A stretch of DNA of 64,000 bases from Zea mays. Its lineage: Eukaryota; Streptophyta; Magnoliopsida; Poales; Poaceae. The notes below the pieces were generated by a model. It did no database searches, was not told where the DNA came from, and saw only the letters and a program-made list of their open reading frames with translations. Both the position numbers and the translations under genes were made by a program. The DNA is taken from assembly GCF_902167145.1 (NCBI RefSeq), contig NC_050096.1, positions 263,150,622-263,214,621 of the forward strand, given 5' to 3'. Positions 32,323 to 43,272 of this stretch are shown here, one piece after another; position 1 is the first letter of the stretch, and each line of letters starts with the position of its first letter.

Positions 32323-32373
32323 CTTGGTTGTTCGCGTGGTTGGATTGGATGGAGAGCGCGTGTACCGTGTCTG

Positions 32374-32382
32374 TTATATATA
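32374..32382 (-). promoter_or_regulatory. TATA box of the GATL gene
   Basis: On the minus strand TATATATAA lies about 50 bases upstream of the start codon at 32322, which implies a short 5' UTR of roughly 20 bases. It is the only TATA-like box in the proximal upstream region. Confidence 0.65.
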
Positions 32383-32394
32383 CGGGTGGAGTGA

Positions 32395-34350
32395 TAGACT
32401 GAGAAGCCAGAACGCGTTCGGTGTCAAAGGTGGGTCAGAGGCGAGGCTTGCGGGGCTACGGCTGACTGAGCAAAGCGTGTGTTGGGAGCTCATCTGAACG
32501 CGTCAAACAGAACAGCAAAAGTGACCGAAGTGAGTTAAAATATCCGTGTAATCTTTCCAAAGTTCACAGCTACGTACTACTTTGTGACGGCGAGAGGTTT
32601 AGGCGACCTGTAAAATCCCATGCCACCGCGTGAAAGTAATCGACGATGGTGCGTTGGCAAAATTCACTCCATATATGTGGACGGATACGGGAGGGATTTG
32701 AAAGAACTACCGCTGCGTTCTTTTTTGGTGATTTAGTGCTGCATTGGCTATCGAAATCATCTTAAAGCAAAAGCTCAAAACAGATTGGGATTAACATAGT
32801 CAGTGGAGGGTCCATGATGTGTATGCGTCCATTAAAATTCGTGTGGCCCCTCGTCTTGTGACCACAGTGCACCACGACCCTCATTTTTATTTTTATTTTG
32901 AGCTGCTGTTGCTGCTAGTACTAGTACTAGTTTTAGCCTGTGGTGGTGTCCCCTGAGCTGCCAGTGTCTTAACCCGACTACTACTAGGTTCGTGATCGGA
33001 GTATTTTGAATAAATACGCCGCCGCCGGCCACCGCCCGATTTTCGGAAGCACAATGACGGCATGCATGTGACGCCCACTTGGCTGAAATTGCTCGCAGGA
33101 TTTTATTCCGCCGTCTACAACTACAAGCTCTCTAACTCTGTCACCGTGTAGAGCAGGATTTTTTAAAAAACAAATAGTTGTCGGTGAGCGAGATTGCGAG
33201 AACGCAAGATGACTAGTAGTATTCTGCTGATTGATGATTCGTGTCGGGGTCCCACTGGACTTGTGGGCCCTCTGGAGGACGTGACGCGTGGCAGCATGTC
33301 GCCAGATGGGGCCCAGGCCAGCTCCACCGGCAGCTGCCTCGATGTCGGTGCTCCGCGCACGCCTGAGATGCGATCGCGAGCGTGGAGCACCGGGCACAGG
33401 CTGTACACTACTAGTACTACTGACTTTGCACTCTGTACTGCGCGCGCGCGGCAAGCAATGCCGCAGCATCTTCTGCGTGCGAGGGAGGGGAGGGAGAGAC
33501 TGGAACTGGATCCGCGAGACTTTTTTTTGAGCTCCTCGCACGAGACGAATCGAGTGCCAGTGGTGCGGCGATCTCAAAATCAGCCTCGGATCGGGCGGGG
33601 CTCGCCGGCCGCTCGCGGCATTTCCGATGTGTGCTTTGAGCCACCTCTGAAATTTTGCGCCGAGAATCAGGCCCCAAGAGTCGGCGCGCACACTGGCTCT
33701 TCCTTTTGTGACCTGTTTCCAGCGATCTTAATAAAAAAATTTTCTTCTTGAAAAAGAGAACCTTATTTTTGCTCCGAATTATTCATGTTTATTTATATAG
33801 GTTCTAAAGTCTGTCTCAATGCTATAAATTACAGTTAGTTTTTATATTATTTAATCTCTGTAGTAGAAATTATATTCTCAATAGATAGTTCTATAAATGA
33901 TCGATCGTTTGTTCAGTTACATGTCTTTCCTTCCGTTTTTTTAAGCTCCCCTAACCTGCGAAGCTGACCCTCCCATAGTGGTTCTTGTGTGCAACAATTG
34001 GGATAGAATCACCCAAAGGGAGTAAAAGCCTCTCGCCAATGTTCGTCTCATATAGTGCAGTGTCCCTAAGCAAAACAGTGATGTACAGGCACAATGCTGC
34101 AGACGCTGAGACAGCACACGAGTGTACAGTCCGTACTACATGTGAACCTAGAGAAGCATGCAGCATGCGGCAGGCCAGCACGCATCAACAGCTGAAAACC
34201 ATCCAGATCTCAAGGAAACGATACCTAGGAGTACGAAAAATAGGACGGAGAGCATATTCACACACGTACTGCACCAGACTACAGGTCAATGTACCTCTCT
34301 GCTGCACCAAGTGTCCAAGTCATCAATTCGTATCTCTCATTATTTATGTG
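32395..34350. other. Intergenic, upstream of GATL gene
   Basis: A mixed region with a GC-rich middle (33240-33700) that includes GGGCCCAC-like words often seen in plant promoters. A short GTACTAGTACTAGT run is at 32913-32930. No frame here resembles a known protein, and the longer ones (33194-33751, 32984-33691) overlap on opposite strands in GC-rich sequence. Confidence 0.45.
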
Positions 34351-34652
34351 CAGTGACATAGCCAGGATTTTACTTTAGAGAGGGCTAACACATATACAAC
34401 TATAATTATAATGTGAATAAATAGAATATATGTATATATATGATAATTAAATAATAAATAGTCATTTGTTATTACTTCCGTTCTCAAATATTTAACGTCT
34501 GCCAGTTTATTATTGAACTAAAATGTGGCAAATAAAAAAGAACGAGAAATATAAGCTAGTTTTTTTATTTTACCATAGATATACAACTATAAAGTAAAAA
34601 AAATTTTGTTAGAAGGCCATAGCCCCGCGAGCCAACCTTGTCTACGCCACTA
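34351..34652. mobile_element. hAT-type MITE, 302 bp
   Basis: The left end CAGTGACATAGCCAGGAT and right end (reverse complement TAGTGGCGTAGACAAGG) are decayed forms of the plant CAGTGGCGGAGCCAGGAT terminus. The flanks TTTATGTG (34343-34350) and ATTATGTG (34653-34660) match at seven of eight bases, as expected of an old 8-bp hAT duplication. The interior is AT-rich without a transposase. Confidence 0.7.
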
Positions 34653-35037
34653 ATTATGTGTACATAGAAAACACATAAATAAAGTCAAAGTCTCCGCGGT
34701 TGTGGATGTAAGAGAAGATTAATCAACTAATGGTCTTTTTGATTAGGCTATGGCTATGAAAAAACTGTTGTGGACTGCGAAAAAAACTGTTATGGATTAT
34801 GAACCGCTAAAAAGTTAAAAATCGTTTGTTGAAAACCATAAAAAAACTAAAAAAATATATTATATATATTTTCACAGTTCCATACAAAAGCCGATAAGAG
34901 CATGTCTAGAGGTGTTTTTAATTTTACACTCCGAAAAAGTCGGATTTTATAAAAAAACTGCTTTCTGGATCCAAGTCTTTGATTTTTATGAGGCAAAAGT
35001 CAAAGTCAAGTCAAAATCCAAACTAAACACACACTAA
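34653..35037. other. AT-rich intergenic, no gene
   Basis: It contains A/T runs and an AT palindrome (ATATATTATATATATTTT) near 34855-34870. Parts such as GGCTATGGCTATGAAAAAACTG look like decayed MITE sequence, but I found no ends. Confidence 0.4.
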
Positions 35038-35572
35038 GGGCCCCTTTGGTAGGGCTCTGGCTCCTCTGCAAACGGCTCCAGCTCCGGCTTCTTAGAAGAA
35101 GTAGCTCCTCTGCAGAAGCTAGTGGCTTTTTTAAAAATTGTTTGGCAAAACAGCTCCGTTTGTATTTTTTGATTTAGTGTTTGAAGAAAATAATTATGGT
35201 AAAAAATATTACCGTTGAAAAGTTAATGTAAAAAATATTCTGATGCAAAACACACCGTACTGTTTGAAAGCAGGGACGAAAATGGTAAGATGAAGCGTTG
35301 GGTTTGATATCAGAGGAGGCATGCTCGCTGCTTGAGGACTCGGGTGCTCGTGCCCAGTGATTAACGGCGACGCTGATCCAGAGACGTGCTGGTCAAAGAA
35401 CGTACATGGGAGTGAAGGCGTGGAGCATTGCGGGGAGCTAGAATTATAGGCTCCGGCTCCTGCGGTGAAAACCGGCTCGCGCTCCTTGGATGGAACCGTT
35501 TTCCAGACGTCGTTTGGGAGGGCTCCGGTAAGGAGCTGGAGCCAGAGCGGCTCGAGAGCCCTCCCAAACAGG
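35038..35572. mobile_element. Foldback-type non-autonomous DNA transposon, ~535 bp
   Basis: The left end runs CCCTTTGGTAGGGCTCTGGCTCC. The right end, read in reverse complement, is CCTGTTTGGGAGGGCTC followed by CGAGCCGCTCTGGCTCC. CACTAA lies on both sides (35032-35037 and 35573-35578) as a possible duplication. Long inverted GC-rich ends around a neutral centre suit a MITE or foldback element. The superfamily is uncertain. Confidence 0.55.
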
Positions 35573-35853
35573 CACTAACACATCTATTCATCCGGAGAGG
35601 GAGTACAAGTATACGTGCATACAATGGCGATACATTAGGTCAAATACAACTATATTTAATATAAGATCTCTTAAGTGGTCTCATCAGGCTAAGTAAAAAA
35701 AATACAAGAGACGAGTAAAACTGAACTGGTGTCTACGTACCCTTGTTATACGCGCAAGGCGCAACGGCGCAGTTCCCTGATCCTATTTACACGGGCGTCA
35801 TGGCGAGAAGTCCGACGAACTGGGCTGGCGCCCGCGTGCTGCTCGGGATACAG
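35573..35853. other. Intergenic, no gene seen
   Basis: Short spacer between two DNA transposon relics. No coding or regulatory signal recognised. Confidence 0.4.
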
Positions 35854-35856
35854 TTA

Positions 35857-35993
35857 GGGCTTGTTCGGTTAGCTCTCAATCCATGTGGATTGAGTGGGAT
35901 TGGATGGGTTTGAATCCCAAACAAGTCAAACTTCTTAAGAATTTTTTCCAATCTCATCCAATCCATGTGTATTGGGAATAACCGAACAAGACC
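35857..35993. mobile_element. Tourist MITE, 137 bp
   Basis: The terminal repeats GGGCTTGTTCGGTT and AACCGAACAAGACC match at 13 of 14 positions. A TTA duplication flanks it (35854-35856, 35994-35996). The interior is symmetric around AATCCATGTGGATT and AATCCATGTGTATT. This is a clean PIF/Harbinger-type MITE. Confidence 0.88.
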
Positions 35994-35996
35994 TTA

Positions 35997-36802
35997 AGAG
36001 GTGGCATTGACAGTGGCCGATCAGAGTACCCAAAACGGAGCTTAAACTTGAATCCATCGAGGTGCCTAGCGTTCGAGACTCTACTTCTTCTTCGGAAATG
36101 GCAGTTACGCATGCTTGTGAGCGCGTGCTGAGTCAACTAATCAAAGAATAGTCGTTGGCAGCACCTGGTCAGCTGATATGGAAAAAATTGCTATTTTAGC
36201 CTTTTTAACATGGGCTAAATGCTATTATGTGACCTTCTGTCTATAATTTGTGGGACCATCTGTGTTTATGATTTGTGGGTCTGAATCTAAAATAGAGAAG
36301 TTCACAACTGAGAGTGACAAAATAGCAAATTCCCCGCTGATATGCTATTCATTATCTACTCTAACAATATACTAATGGGACGTTTGAAATTCACTCAATA
36401 AATTAACTTATTTAGTTTAGAATTTGATATTCCACCACTTTCCAAAGTTCAGATATAAGTCTATCTCAAAATTAATGGGGTGGATGATAGAAAATGATTT
36501 TGCGCATTAGTAGAATTTGTTTCTACTCTGTAACTTACATGACACTTGTCGTCTCACTCCTCTATAGTAAAAATGTAGCACATAAATATCTTCAACATCT
36601 CGCTAATAATAGTATACAAATATATTTGCATAAAACTAAATTAGCTTAATTGATATATGCCTAAATTATTATTATTATAATGAAATTCAATTCCAGTGAT
36701 CCAAACGGGACATAAGTTTTAAGCTATATATTAAAAGATATACACATAATTTGTGTAGGCATAGGTTTTTAATTTTTGGGTCCAAAAATAAACACTCAGT
36801 TA
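35997..36802. other. AT-rich intergenic, no gene
   Basis: No reading frame or conserved motif was recognised. TTGTGGGACCATCTGTG/TTGTGGGTCTGAATC at 36240-36290 is a short direct repeat. The rest is AT-rich. Confidence 0.4.
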
Positions 36803-36901
36803 GGGCTAGTTTGGGAACCCCAATTTTTCAAAGGGATTTCTATTTTTTTATGTGAAAATGAACTAATTTCCCTTAGAAAATTGGGGTTACCAAACTAGCC
36901 C
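36803..36901. mobile_element. Small MITE, 99 bp, same family as 1192-1277
   Basis: The inverted ends are GGGCTAGTTTGGGAACCCC and GGGGTTACCAAACTAGCCC. TTA precedes it and TAT follows, so one duplication copy has probably mutated. The arms pair almost to the centre. Confidence 0.75.
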
Positions 36902-38514
36902 TATAGACAAAACCATAAACCCAATAAAAATATGGTTCATGGTGGCGCAAAGACGGTTAACAACTATTTTTATAGTTAGACAATAACAAAATTTTGATTT
37001 TTATTATGATAACAAAGATAAATGATACTAGATCGTAAAAAACAACATTTTTTACCAGTAAATTGTATAAAGGGTGATGCTTGGAACCATCTAAAATTCT
37101 ACGTACGTGGAATATAGGAGAAATGGATCTAGAAAAGGTACAAAATGGAAGGGGAAGAAAAGGTGTTTCAGATAGCGCATCTTGAACTGACGGGTCGTCA
37201 TCGTCAATGGTTTGGTCTAATTGCAACGGGACGCTCTTCAACAGTTTGGTTCAACGCGAGCGAAAAGAAAAAAAAAAGGCAAAGCAACAGCCGAACCGGC
37301 GACCCGGAACCGGAATGCGGCGCCCGGCAACCGGTGCATTTCCATTCCATTCCATTCCATGTGGCTTCATCCGCGCCGGCGCTCACGAAACCAAACCGGC
37401 AAAGCTCGGCACGTGATCCTCCGTGGCGTGCGCGCGGCGCGCGCCGCATCCCCGCGCCCTCTTGTCTTGTCTCCCACGACGGGTGTTGCCAAGGTCCAAG
37501 GCCGTCAGGACTTTGACGACGGGCAGGTCAGCCGGTCTCCTCCCACGGGTAAGCACTAAGCAGGCTGCTGCTGGCTTTCAGGCAGGCCACTGTTAGGTCC
37601 GAACCAAACACCGCAGCCGCATTGCGGCTCTCACTCTCAGTGGGTCTTGCTCGCCCGAGAAGCTAGAACACGAGAAGCGACCGTGGAATTTCTGGAGAAG
37701 CCGCCGCTGCGTTCAGCGGAGCGGAGCTACAGTACGCGTGTTATAGATAGTCCTGCTATACTTGCACTAGTATTTTATTTTTAGTACTAGTTGACAATCG
37801 CGATGCTCCACCAACCACCAGATTTTGACATGGCCTACCGTCAACACAACTGTGTTCAATTAACCCGAGGGCTGGAAAAATTCGGCTACGGTTTCCTCCA
37901 GGAAAGGCCGCAGAGCACCAGCGGGCATCTATTCTTCGCAGGCAGTCCGTCCGGTCAGGCGGAAGCGGTGGCGCCTCCACTAATCATTTGGTTTGCCCAC
38001 CCCACCCCACCACGCGATTCAAGCCCTTCCGTTCCATGAAGCTTCTGCACTGCCTCGCCTCCTTTTTTCCGTTCCGCCGCAACTTGGCTTGCTTGCTTGC
38101 TTGCCGATCCTATCCATACAGTATATGCTCTGATCAATGTCCACTAGAAAATGGTACATACAGTATATGTATACTGTGCTGCTAACTAGGAGATGGCTTC
38201 CCCAATATATTCAGCAACAGAAGTGAACAACATATCTGATTTCTTTTTGACACATCCAACAACTCAATAGTTGTCTACCATTTGTGTAATATCGAAATTT
38301 ATATTAGTGTACTAGGATGGTGTTTTAATGTATGCCCAATAGACAACCATGATCCATGAAAACACTAATGAGCCTTTAAAGCAAATGTTCATTAGCAAGA
38401 GTCTATACACACACACGAAGGGGCTGACGTGCTTAAGAGATCATTTTAGCTATAGCCGTCACCTCTTTTTAGGGCTCCACATGCGTCAGACGTCGTCGCT
38501 CTTGCTCCACCCAA
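36902..38514. other. Intergenic, no gene seen; short microsatellites
   Basis: A GC-richer block at 37200-37720 contains (CATTC)n at 37342-37360, and (TTGC)n lies at about 38083-38103. Opposed short frames in the GC-rich block overlap one another and show no domain. I see no support for a gene, though a promoter or unannotated non-coding transcript cannot be ruled out. Confidence 0.4.
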
Positions 38515-38770
38515 AGGTCTTGTTCGTTTCATCCTAAAATCATGTGGATTAAAAGGTATTGAGACCTTGTTTCGTTATTCCAATTCCATGTGGATTAAAG
38601 TGTATTGAAATGGATTTTGACTTGCTGTGGATTTAAATCGATTCAATACCATCTAATATATGTAGATTAACGGTGAAACGAACAAGCTCAGAGATGGATT
38701 TTAACTAGTAGTGAATGTATTCCCCGTCAATCTACATGGATTTGAAACAAAATGAAACAGGCACTAAGTG
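38515..38770. mobile_element. Two nested MITE-like foldbacks
   Basis: An outer pair, GGTCTTGTTCGTTTCATCC and GAAACAAAATGAAACAGGCAC, encloses an inner pair, GACCTTGTTTCGTT and GTGAAACGAACAAGCTC. Both share AATCCATGTGGATT-type interiors with the Tourist MITE at 35857. The order suggests that one member of the family inserted into another. Exact target duplications were not resolved. Confidence 0.5.
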
Positions 38771-39534
38771 GTAAAACCCTGATATCACGGTGTTTCATCC
38801 CTGCATGTCCAGAAACCGTGGAAACGCCACTATTGTTGTTGCAGCTTGAGGAGGACGGGTGAACAAGAGGATGTTCGACTTCGGCGCTATCGTGTCGTGT
38901 GCGGTGCCAGCCAGGACAAGCTTCTGCATCCTGCGCGGTGAGCCAGGCAACTGCCGGGGTCTACAGCCTACTCTATGTTCTATATTCCTCCGCTGACACC
39001 ACCACCATGTTATCTTGGTGAGCCGCTACAATGGCTGCCTGATAATATATGAAAATCTTAAATATTGATATGAAAATCGAAAACCCATCACAACACTAGA
39101 ACCATTGTTTGTGCAAAGCTAGGCACTGACAAATATTGCAAAGCTCTAAGGCAAGATCATGTGTCACTCTTACCTTTTTAATTGCACATAACATTAACCT
39201 CCAAAATGTTTTTTAAAAAAAATCAAGACTAGACAGTAATGATTTCACCATGTTCCTCCTGGTACTCTATATAAGGTGTTACGAAACGTAGGTACTTATC
39301 TAGACATTAATACATATTCTATGAACACTTCATGCAAACAGAATAATAACTTATGCAACATTCAGCGCCAAGCTATAGTACAAACACACTGAAATTCTGG
39401 CGGTTCATGGGCCAATATGCCATCACAAATGTCAAGCTATCAACGGACTCTGACATGTCAGGAGGATTGCATTCCCAGAATTCCACGTCCCAGCCGTGAC
39501 GAGCAGGCCTCCTGGTAGACGTTGCCAACAAATT
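38771..39534. other. Intergenic and 3' UTR side of the RING E3 gene
   Basis: No coding signal. Roughly the last 200 bases before 39534 should be the 3' UTR of the E3 ligase gene. AATAAT at 39343 and similar words could serve as a minus-strand signal but are not decisive. Confidence 0.4.
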
Positions 39535-40227
39535 TTAAAACGCAATGAGGCTTGCAATCACTAGAATTCCAATCATGAAGAGCAGGGCCTTCAAGTAGAT
39601 ATCTGCCTGCTGCTGTTGCCCCAATGGTGCTTGTCGGTGGACGCCATGGGCGTGTCCCATATGGCCGCCATGGAATCCATGCCCATGGCCATACCCATAG
39701 TGGAACCCAGCAGGCTGCGCATAAGCAGCAGCATCTGGAAACCCATGAACTTGGAAGCTAAGCATAGGGAATAGTCCCCCGAAAGCAGCTGAGAATGCGT
39801 AGTTCCCCCAGCGCGCATTAGCCAAAGGGACTCCTGTGCCCATGAACCATGGATTCGCATTTGGATTGGCATTGGCAAAGTTGTTGTTAGCATCGGCCTG
39901 GGGGGCTGGGGCAGGCCTCTGACCAGTTGGGCGGTGAGGAATCTCACCCTCGGGCATGTTCTTTGACCTTGGGTCAACACGATCCTTGCCGCGTCCATAA
40001 AGGGGAACAAGCTTGTCTTCCTCCACAAGAGCCTTGCACACTGGGCACTCTGGCGAATGTGCATGGATGTGCAGCCACCGGTAAAGGCATGGCCAGCAGA
40101 AGAGGTGGCCACAAAGAGTCACTATTGGCTCTTGAGGCAGCTCAAAGCATATGTTACATTCAAAGCTCCCCCCAGCTGCATCGTTGCTGCTGCCACCGCT
40201 GGTTGATTCACCGACATTGGCTGACAT
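39535..40227 (-). CDS. RMA/RNF5-type RING E3 ubiquitin ligase, membrane anchored
   Basis: A complete 230-residue protein that would transfer ubiquitin from an E2 enzyme to membrane or ER quality-control substrates. The RING-HC finger is at residues 24-64 with C3HC4 spacing: C24, C27, C39, H41, C44, C47, C61, C64. The following segment LVPLYGRGKD is characteristic of the RMA/RNF5/RNF185 group. A low-complexity Asn/Pro and Gly/His-rich middle (about 105-205) leads to a C-terminal hydrophobic anchor at about 211-230, which fits tail-type insertion in the ER membrane. The coding part is a single exon. An AG splice acceptor 27 bases upstream of the ATG (40255-40256) implies a 5'-UTR intron. Substrates cannot be inferred. 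Confidence 0.95.
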   Translation of the reverse strand: MSANVGESTSGGSSNDAAGGSFECNICFELPQEPIVTLCGHLFCWPCLYRWLHIHAHSPECPVCKALVEEDKLVPLYGRGKDRVDPRSKNMPEGEIPHRPTGQRPAPAPQADANNNFANANPNANPWFMGTGVPLANARWGNYAFSAAFGGLFPMLSFQVHGFPDAAAYAQPAGFHYGYGHGHGFHGGHMGHAHGVHRQAPLGQQQQADIYLKALLFMIGILVIASLIAF

Positions 40228-40254
40228 TTTGCAATTTGTTGGGGGTCAACCAAG

Positions 40255-41103
40255 CTGCAATTGCCAAACAATACACAATCAGTAACACTGCTAAAAATTA
40301 AAAGGACTGAAAATACTGATAGTAGTGAAAACCAACTTCCAACAGGTAGGAAAATATATGACTAGAAAGGGCATTCAACAATTCTACTCAGCATAATGAA
40401 AGCCACAAAAGGGCCCATGTTGAGGGGAAGAGCATAATTCTAATGAACTTAAACTGGAATCAAGCCACAAACCAACAAATATAATAACAAGAAAGGTTCC
40501 CTACAGGGGTGGGTGGAGCTTGGTTAAGACCAAGCTGGGCCATAGCCACCCTGCTCAATTTGATCTGAGTTGTCCAAACAGTGATTATTGTATTGTTTAC
40601 TAGTGTCTAATCAATTGTATAGAGTAGCTCCCTAGTCAAGCTCCACGGCACTGGTTCCCCAGATAGTTCTGAATAAAAACGATAACTCCAGCAACAACAT
40701 TTGAACACTTTATTTCTGACAGAGATTATCTTCTAGATGCACATCTGGTATCCTAAACCTTTTTATCTGCAGAAACAAGTCTTGAAAGTAATTTCCTAGA
40801 AAAGAGTTCCAATAACTCAGTCAAGAGAAATTTCTAAATTCCCCAATATTTTTTTTAAGCTTTACATCAAACTCTAGAAGACCATGATACCAACGGAAGC
40901 CAATCGAATTCCATCGCGACAGGGGCAGACCGACAAGGGTGTACACATGTACATCCGATAATCTTTGCAAAACAATCGAAGTTAGTAAGGGTTATACATG
41001 CATATACACATGTAGTTAGACCAGATCCGAATACAGATAGTAAGTTAGGGTCTGTGTGCTCGGTGCCGCTATGCAGGAAGGGAAGACCAAGGTGCGGGCG
41101 TAC
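40255..41103 (-). other. Inferred 5'-UTR intron of the RING E3 gene (849 bp)
   Basis: On the minus strand a donor CAAG/GTACGC at 41104/41103 and an acceptor TTGCAG/CTTGG at 40255/40254 frame an AT-rich, T-rich stretch. The donor follows a GC- and CT-rich leader typical of a plant first exon. Leader introns are common in grass housekeeping genes. This is inferred from splice-site sequences only. Confidence 0.55.
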
Positions 41104-41290
41104 CTTGTGTGCTCGTCGCCGGCGAAGGGCCCTAAGAAGATTTGGGCACCTGGCGTAGGCGGCAACGACCTGGGTCCGAAGAAGACCCGGCGTAGTCGTC
41201 GCCGACGGAGAGGGGGAGAGAGCGCGCACGCTGGAGCCTGGAGGTAAGAAAAAGACAGAGATGCTGACCGGGAATAAATTTGCATGGACC
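41104..41290 (-). other. Inferred non-coding first exon of the RING E3 gene
   Basis: Minus-strand sequence is pyrimidine-rich (CTCTCTCCCCCTCTCCG) and then GC-rich up to the donor at 41104. The transcription start was not located; the right boundary is a guess from the change to AT-rich DNA at about 41290. Confidence 0.4.
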
Positions 41291-41671
41291 GGGTTTAATT
41301 CTCTCTCTGGTATGAACTCATTTTGACGGACAATACATGTCATCTTTATTTAAAAAAAATACGGTAGACTACATGTATGACTATTTTAAACAGAAAAAAT
41401 AAAGTACGCCCCATGCCCCCATCTATATCTACAACGATATCTCTTGCTATAAATAGTTCAAGTTTTGCATGATCTAATTAAAAAACTAAATAGTATATTT
41501 ATTTGATTAATGGGTTATAATTGATCCAATATTTTTAGTGATATCGTAAGTTATACTCTCTTTGTACCAAAATAAAATTTATTTTGCCTTTTATAAGATT
41601 GAATTAATGTATATGTTCTATATGTGTCTACATTTATGAATATAGATATAAAAATCAAGAGCTAAAATAAA
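41291..41671. other. Promoter-side intergenic DNA
   Basis: AT-rich. It includes half of a Stowaway-like end (CTCTCTTTGTACCAAAATAAA at 41559, partial) without a partner. Confidence 0.4.
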
Positions 41672-41673
41672 TA

Positions 41674-41832
41674 CTCCATCCGTTTCAAAATATAATTTAT
41701 TTTAAAATAATTATGCATTCATTAAGTAATATATGGATTCCGTTTGTATGTATGTATATATTAATTATAATTTAAATGAATGTGGACGAAAAAAAATGGG
41801 ATAGAAATAATTATATTTTGGAACGAATGGAG
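41674..41832. mobile_element. Stowaway MITE, 159 bp
   Basis: The terminal inverted repeat begins CTCCATCCGTTTCAAAATAT; the other end, reverse complemented, begins CTCCATTCGTTCCAAAATAT, with two mismatches in 24. A TA duplication flanks it (41672-41673 and 41833-41834). CTCC(A/C)TCCGTTxC ends with TA targets are diagnostic of grass Stowaway (Tc1/mariner-derived) elements. Confidence 0.92.
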
Positions 41833-41834
41833 TA

Positions 41835-43039
41835 TTGTCTTTTTGTTCGAAAATATTAGTACAATGTCTGTGAGTTACGACAGCACACAATTACATTTGA
41901 TGAGTAATACTAGTGATACATTTGAGTAAAAAGGTGTATGTTTGCTACCTCTTATGTACTTACTAACTTCCACTTGTGTACGGGAGTGTTCACGAATTCA
42001 CAGTCGTGACAGTGATGTTGATTGTTGTGCTCACGCTTCAGCCCAGCTCCCTAACTGTTTCCTCTTCCTGAACACTAGCGCCGCTCCAAGCGGCTATGGC
42101 TCCTTCGCTCCTATTCCACTTCCATCCCTTAGCAGAAACATTTGGATCCAAATGATGTGCACCCTCTATGTCCTCTTATGCATAAAACTGCTATCCAACA
42201 TTGTATCAAACTTTTATATGCAATAGAATTCTTCCTTATCAAAAAACAAAGTACGTTATTTCTCTGACCTTATATCACGAACGACGAAAACTTGAAATTC
42301 TAATAGATTAATTGATGGTGTAACAAGCGTGTTCTGGCTTGAATCTGACTATCTTTTCTACGTGGACGTAGAAGGCTAGCAAAAGTATCCAACCAAACTT
42401 TGACTGCAAAGCACACGAGCATTGCAACTACCGAGGTGAGAAAACAGAGGAGCGGATGCGATGCAACACAAGCATTGTAATTCAAATGGTAGATGACAAG
42501 TGAATCCTTAAGAGGTATGATACGATGATGAACTTGTGGGCGGGATACTTGGCGATCGTGTGGTGTTCATCAGGCACGCGCCTTGTCGCCCATGACCCGA
42601 CTCTAGGAGGTGAGAACCGAGAAGAAGGTCGGCTCGTGCTGGCCACCAAGGTGTCCGAGAGGATGCAGACAGGGGCGAACCTATATAGTGCTGAGTGAGG
42701 GCCTATGTCCTGCTCATTTCTCGTTGCAAGTAGTAGAGTATAGATTTCCACTATGAGATCCACTCGCCAACCTAACATGGATACTCTCGCTCTGTTATTC
42801 TGGTGCCTATTCCTGCAAGTGTGCCGTCACTTCTATTTTATTCTAGGTCCACCTCTGGATGCAGGAGCGTCACAACGCGTTGAGGTCCTCCGTCGCACGA
42901 TGTCGCGGCAAGGGCCAAGGTAGAAGGGCTCGTGATGCCAGAGGACACCTGCGCTACGACGACGTCCGAGTTAGCCCTGCATAGGATGTCGAAGCGACGC
43001 AACACATCAAGATCTTCCCGCTGGCCCCATCGATGTCGG
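41835..43039. other. Intergenic, no gene seen
   Basis: Short frames at 41942-42226 and 42482-42778 carry no recognisable domain. The stretch from 42830 to 43030 is GC-richer and may be a decayed coding or element fragment. Confidence 0.4.
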
Positions 43040-43172
43040 GGTTCGAGTCGTTGGAGTACCAGTCCACAATGATTTCAAGTCGCCTGGTCGAACCCTGGGA
43101 CCGACCAGGCGACTTGTCGCGATTAGGCGACGACTAGGGCGACTAGTCGACCCCTAGTCGGTCCCTGGTCAT
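43040..43172. repeat. Hairpin-rich GACTAG/GTCGCC repeat block
   Basis: The words GTCGCCTGGTCG, CGACCAGGCGACTTGTCGCG, TTAGGCGACGACTAGGGCGACTAGTCG and CCCTAGTCGG (given here in pieces) form several overlapping inverted pairs, for example AAGTCGCCTGGTCG with CGACCAGGCGACTT. It may be the end of a decayed DNA transposon. Identity is uncertain. Confidence 0.45.
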
Positions 43173-43272
43173 CCTAGACTAGTAGTTATACTTGTATAGG
43201 TATATATATAAATATACTTGTATACATTATATAAATTAGAACAAACAACTAGGATAAACAAAGTAACATATT

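Noticed and set aside
32984..33751. Overlapping frames of 235 (minus) and 185 (plus) codons
   Set aside because: No recognisable domain, opposed frames in GC-rich intergenic DNA, no splice or promoter context that would support a gene.
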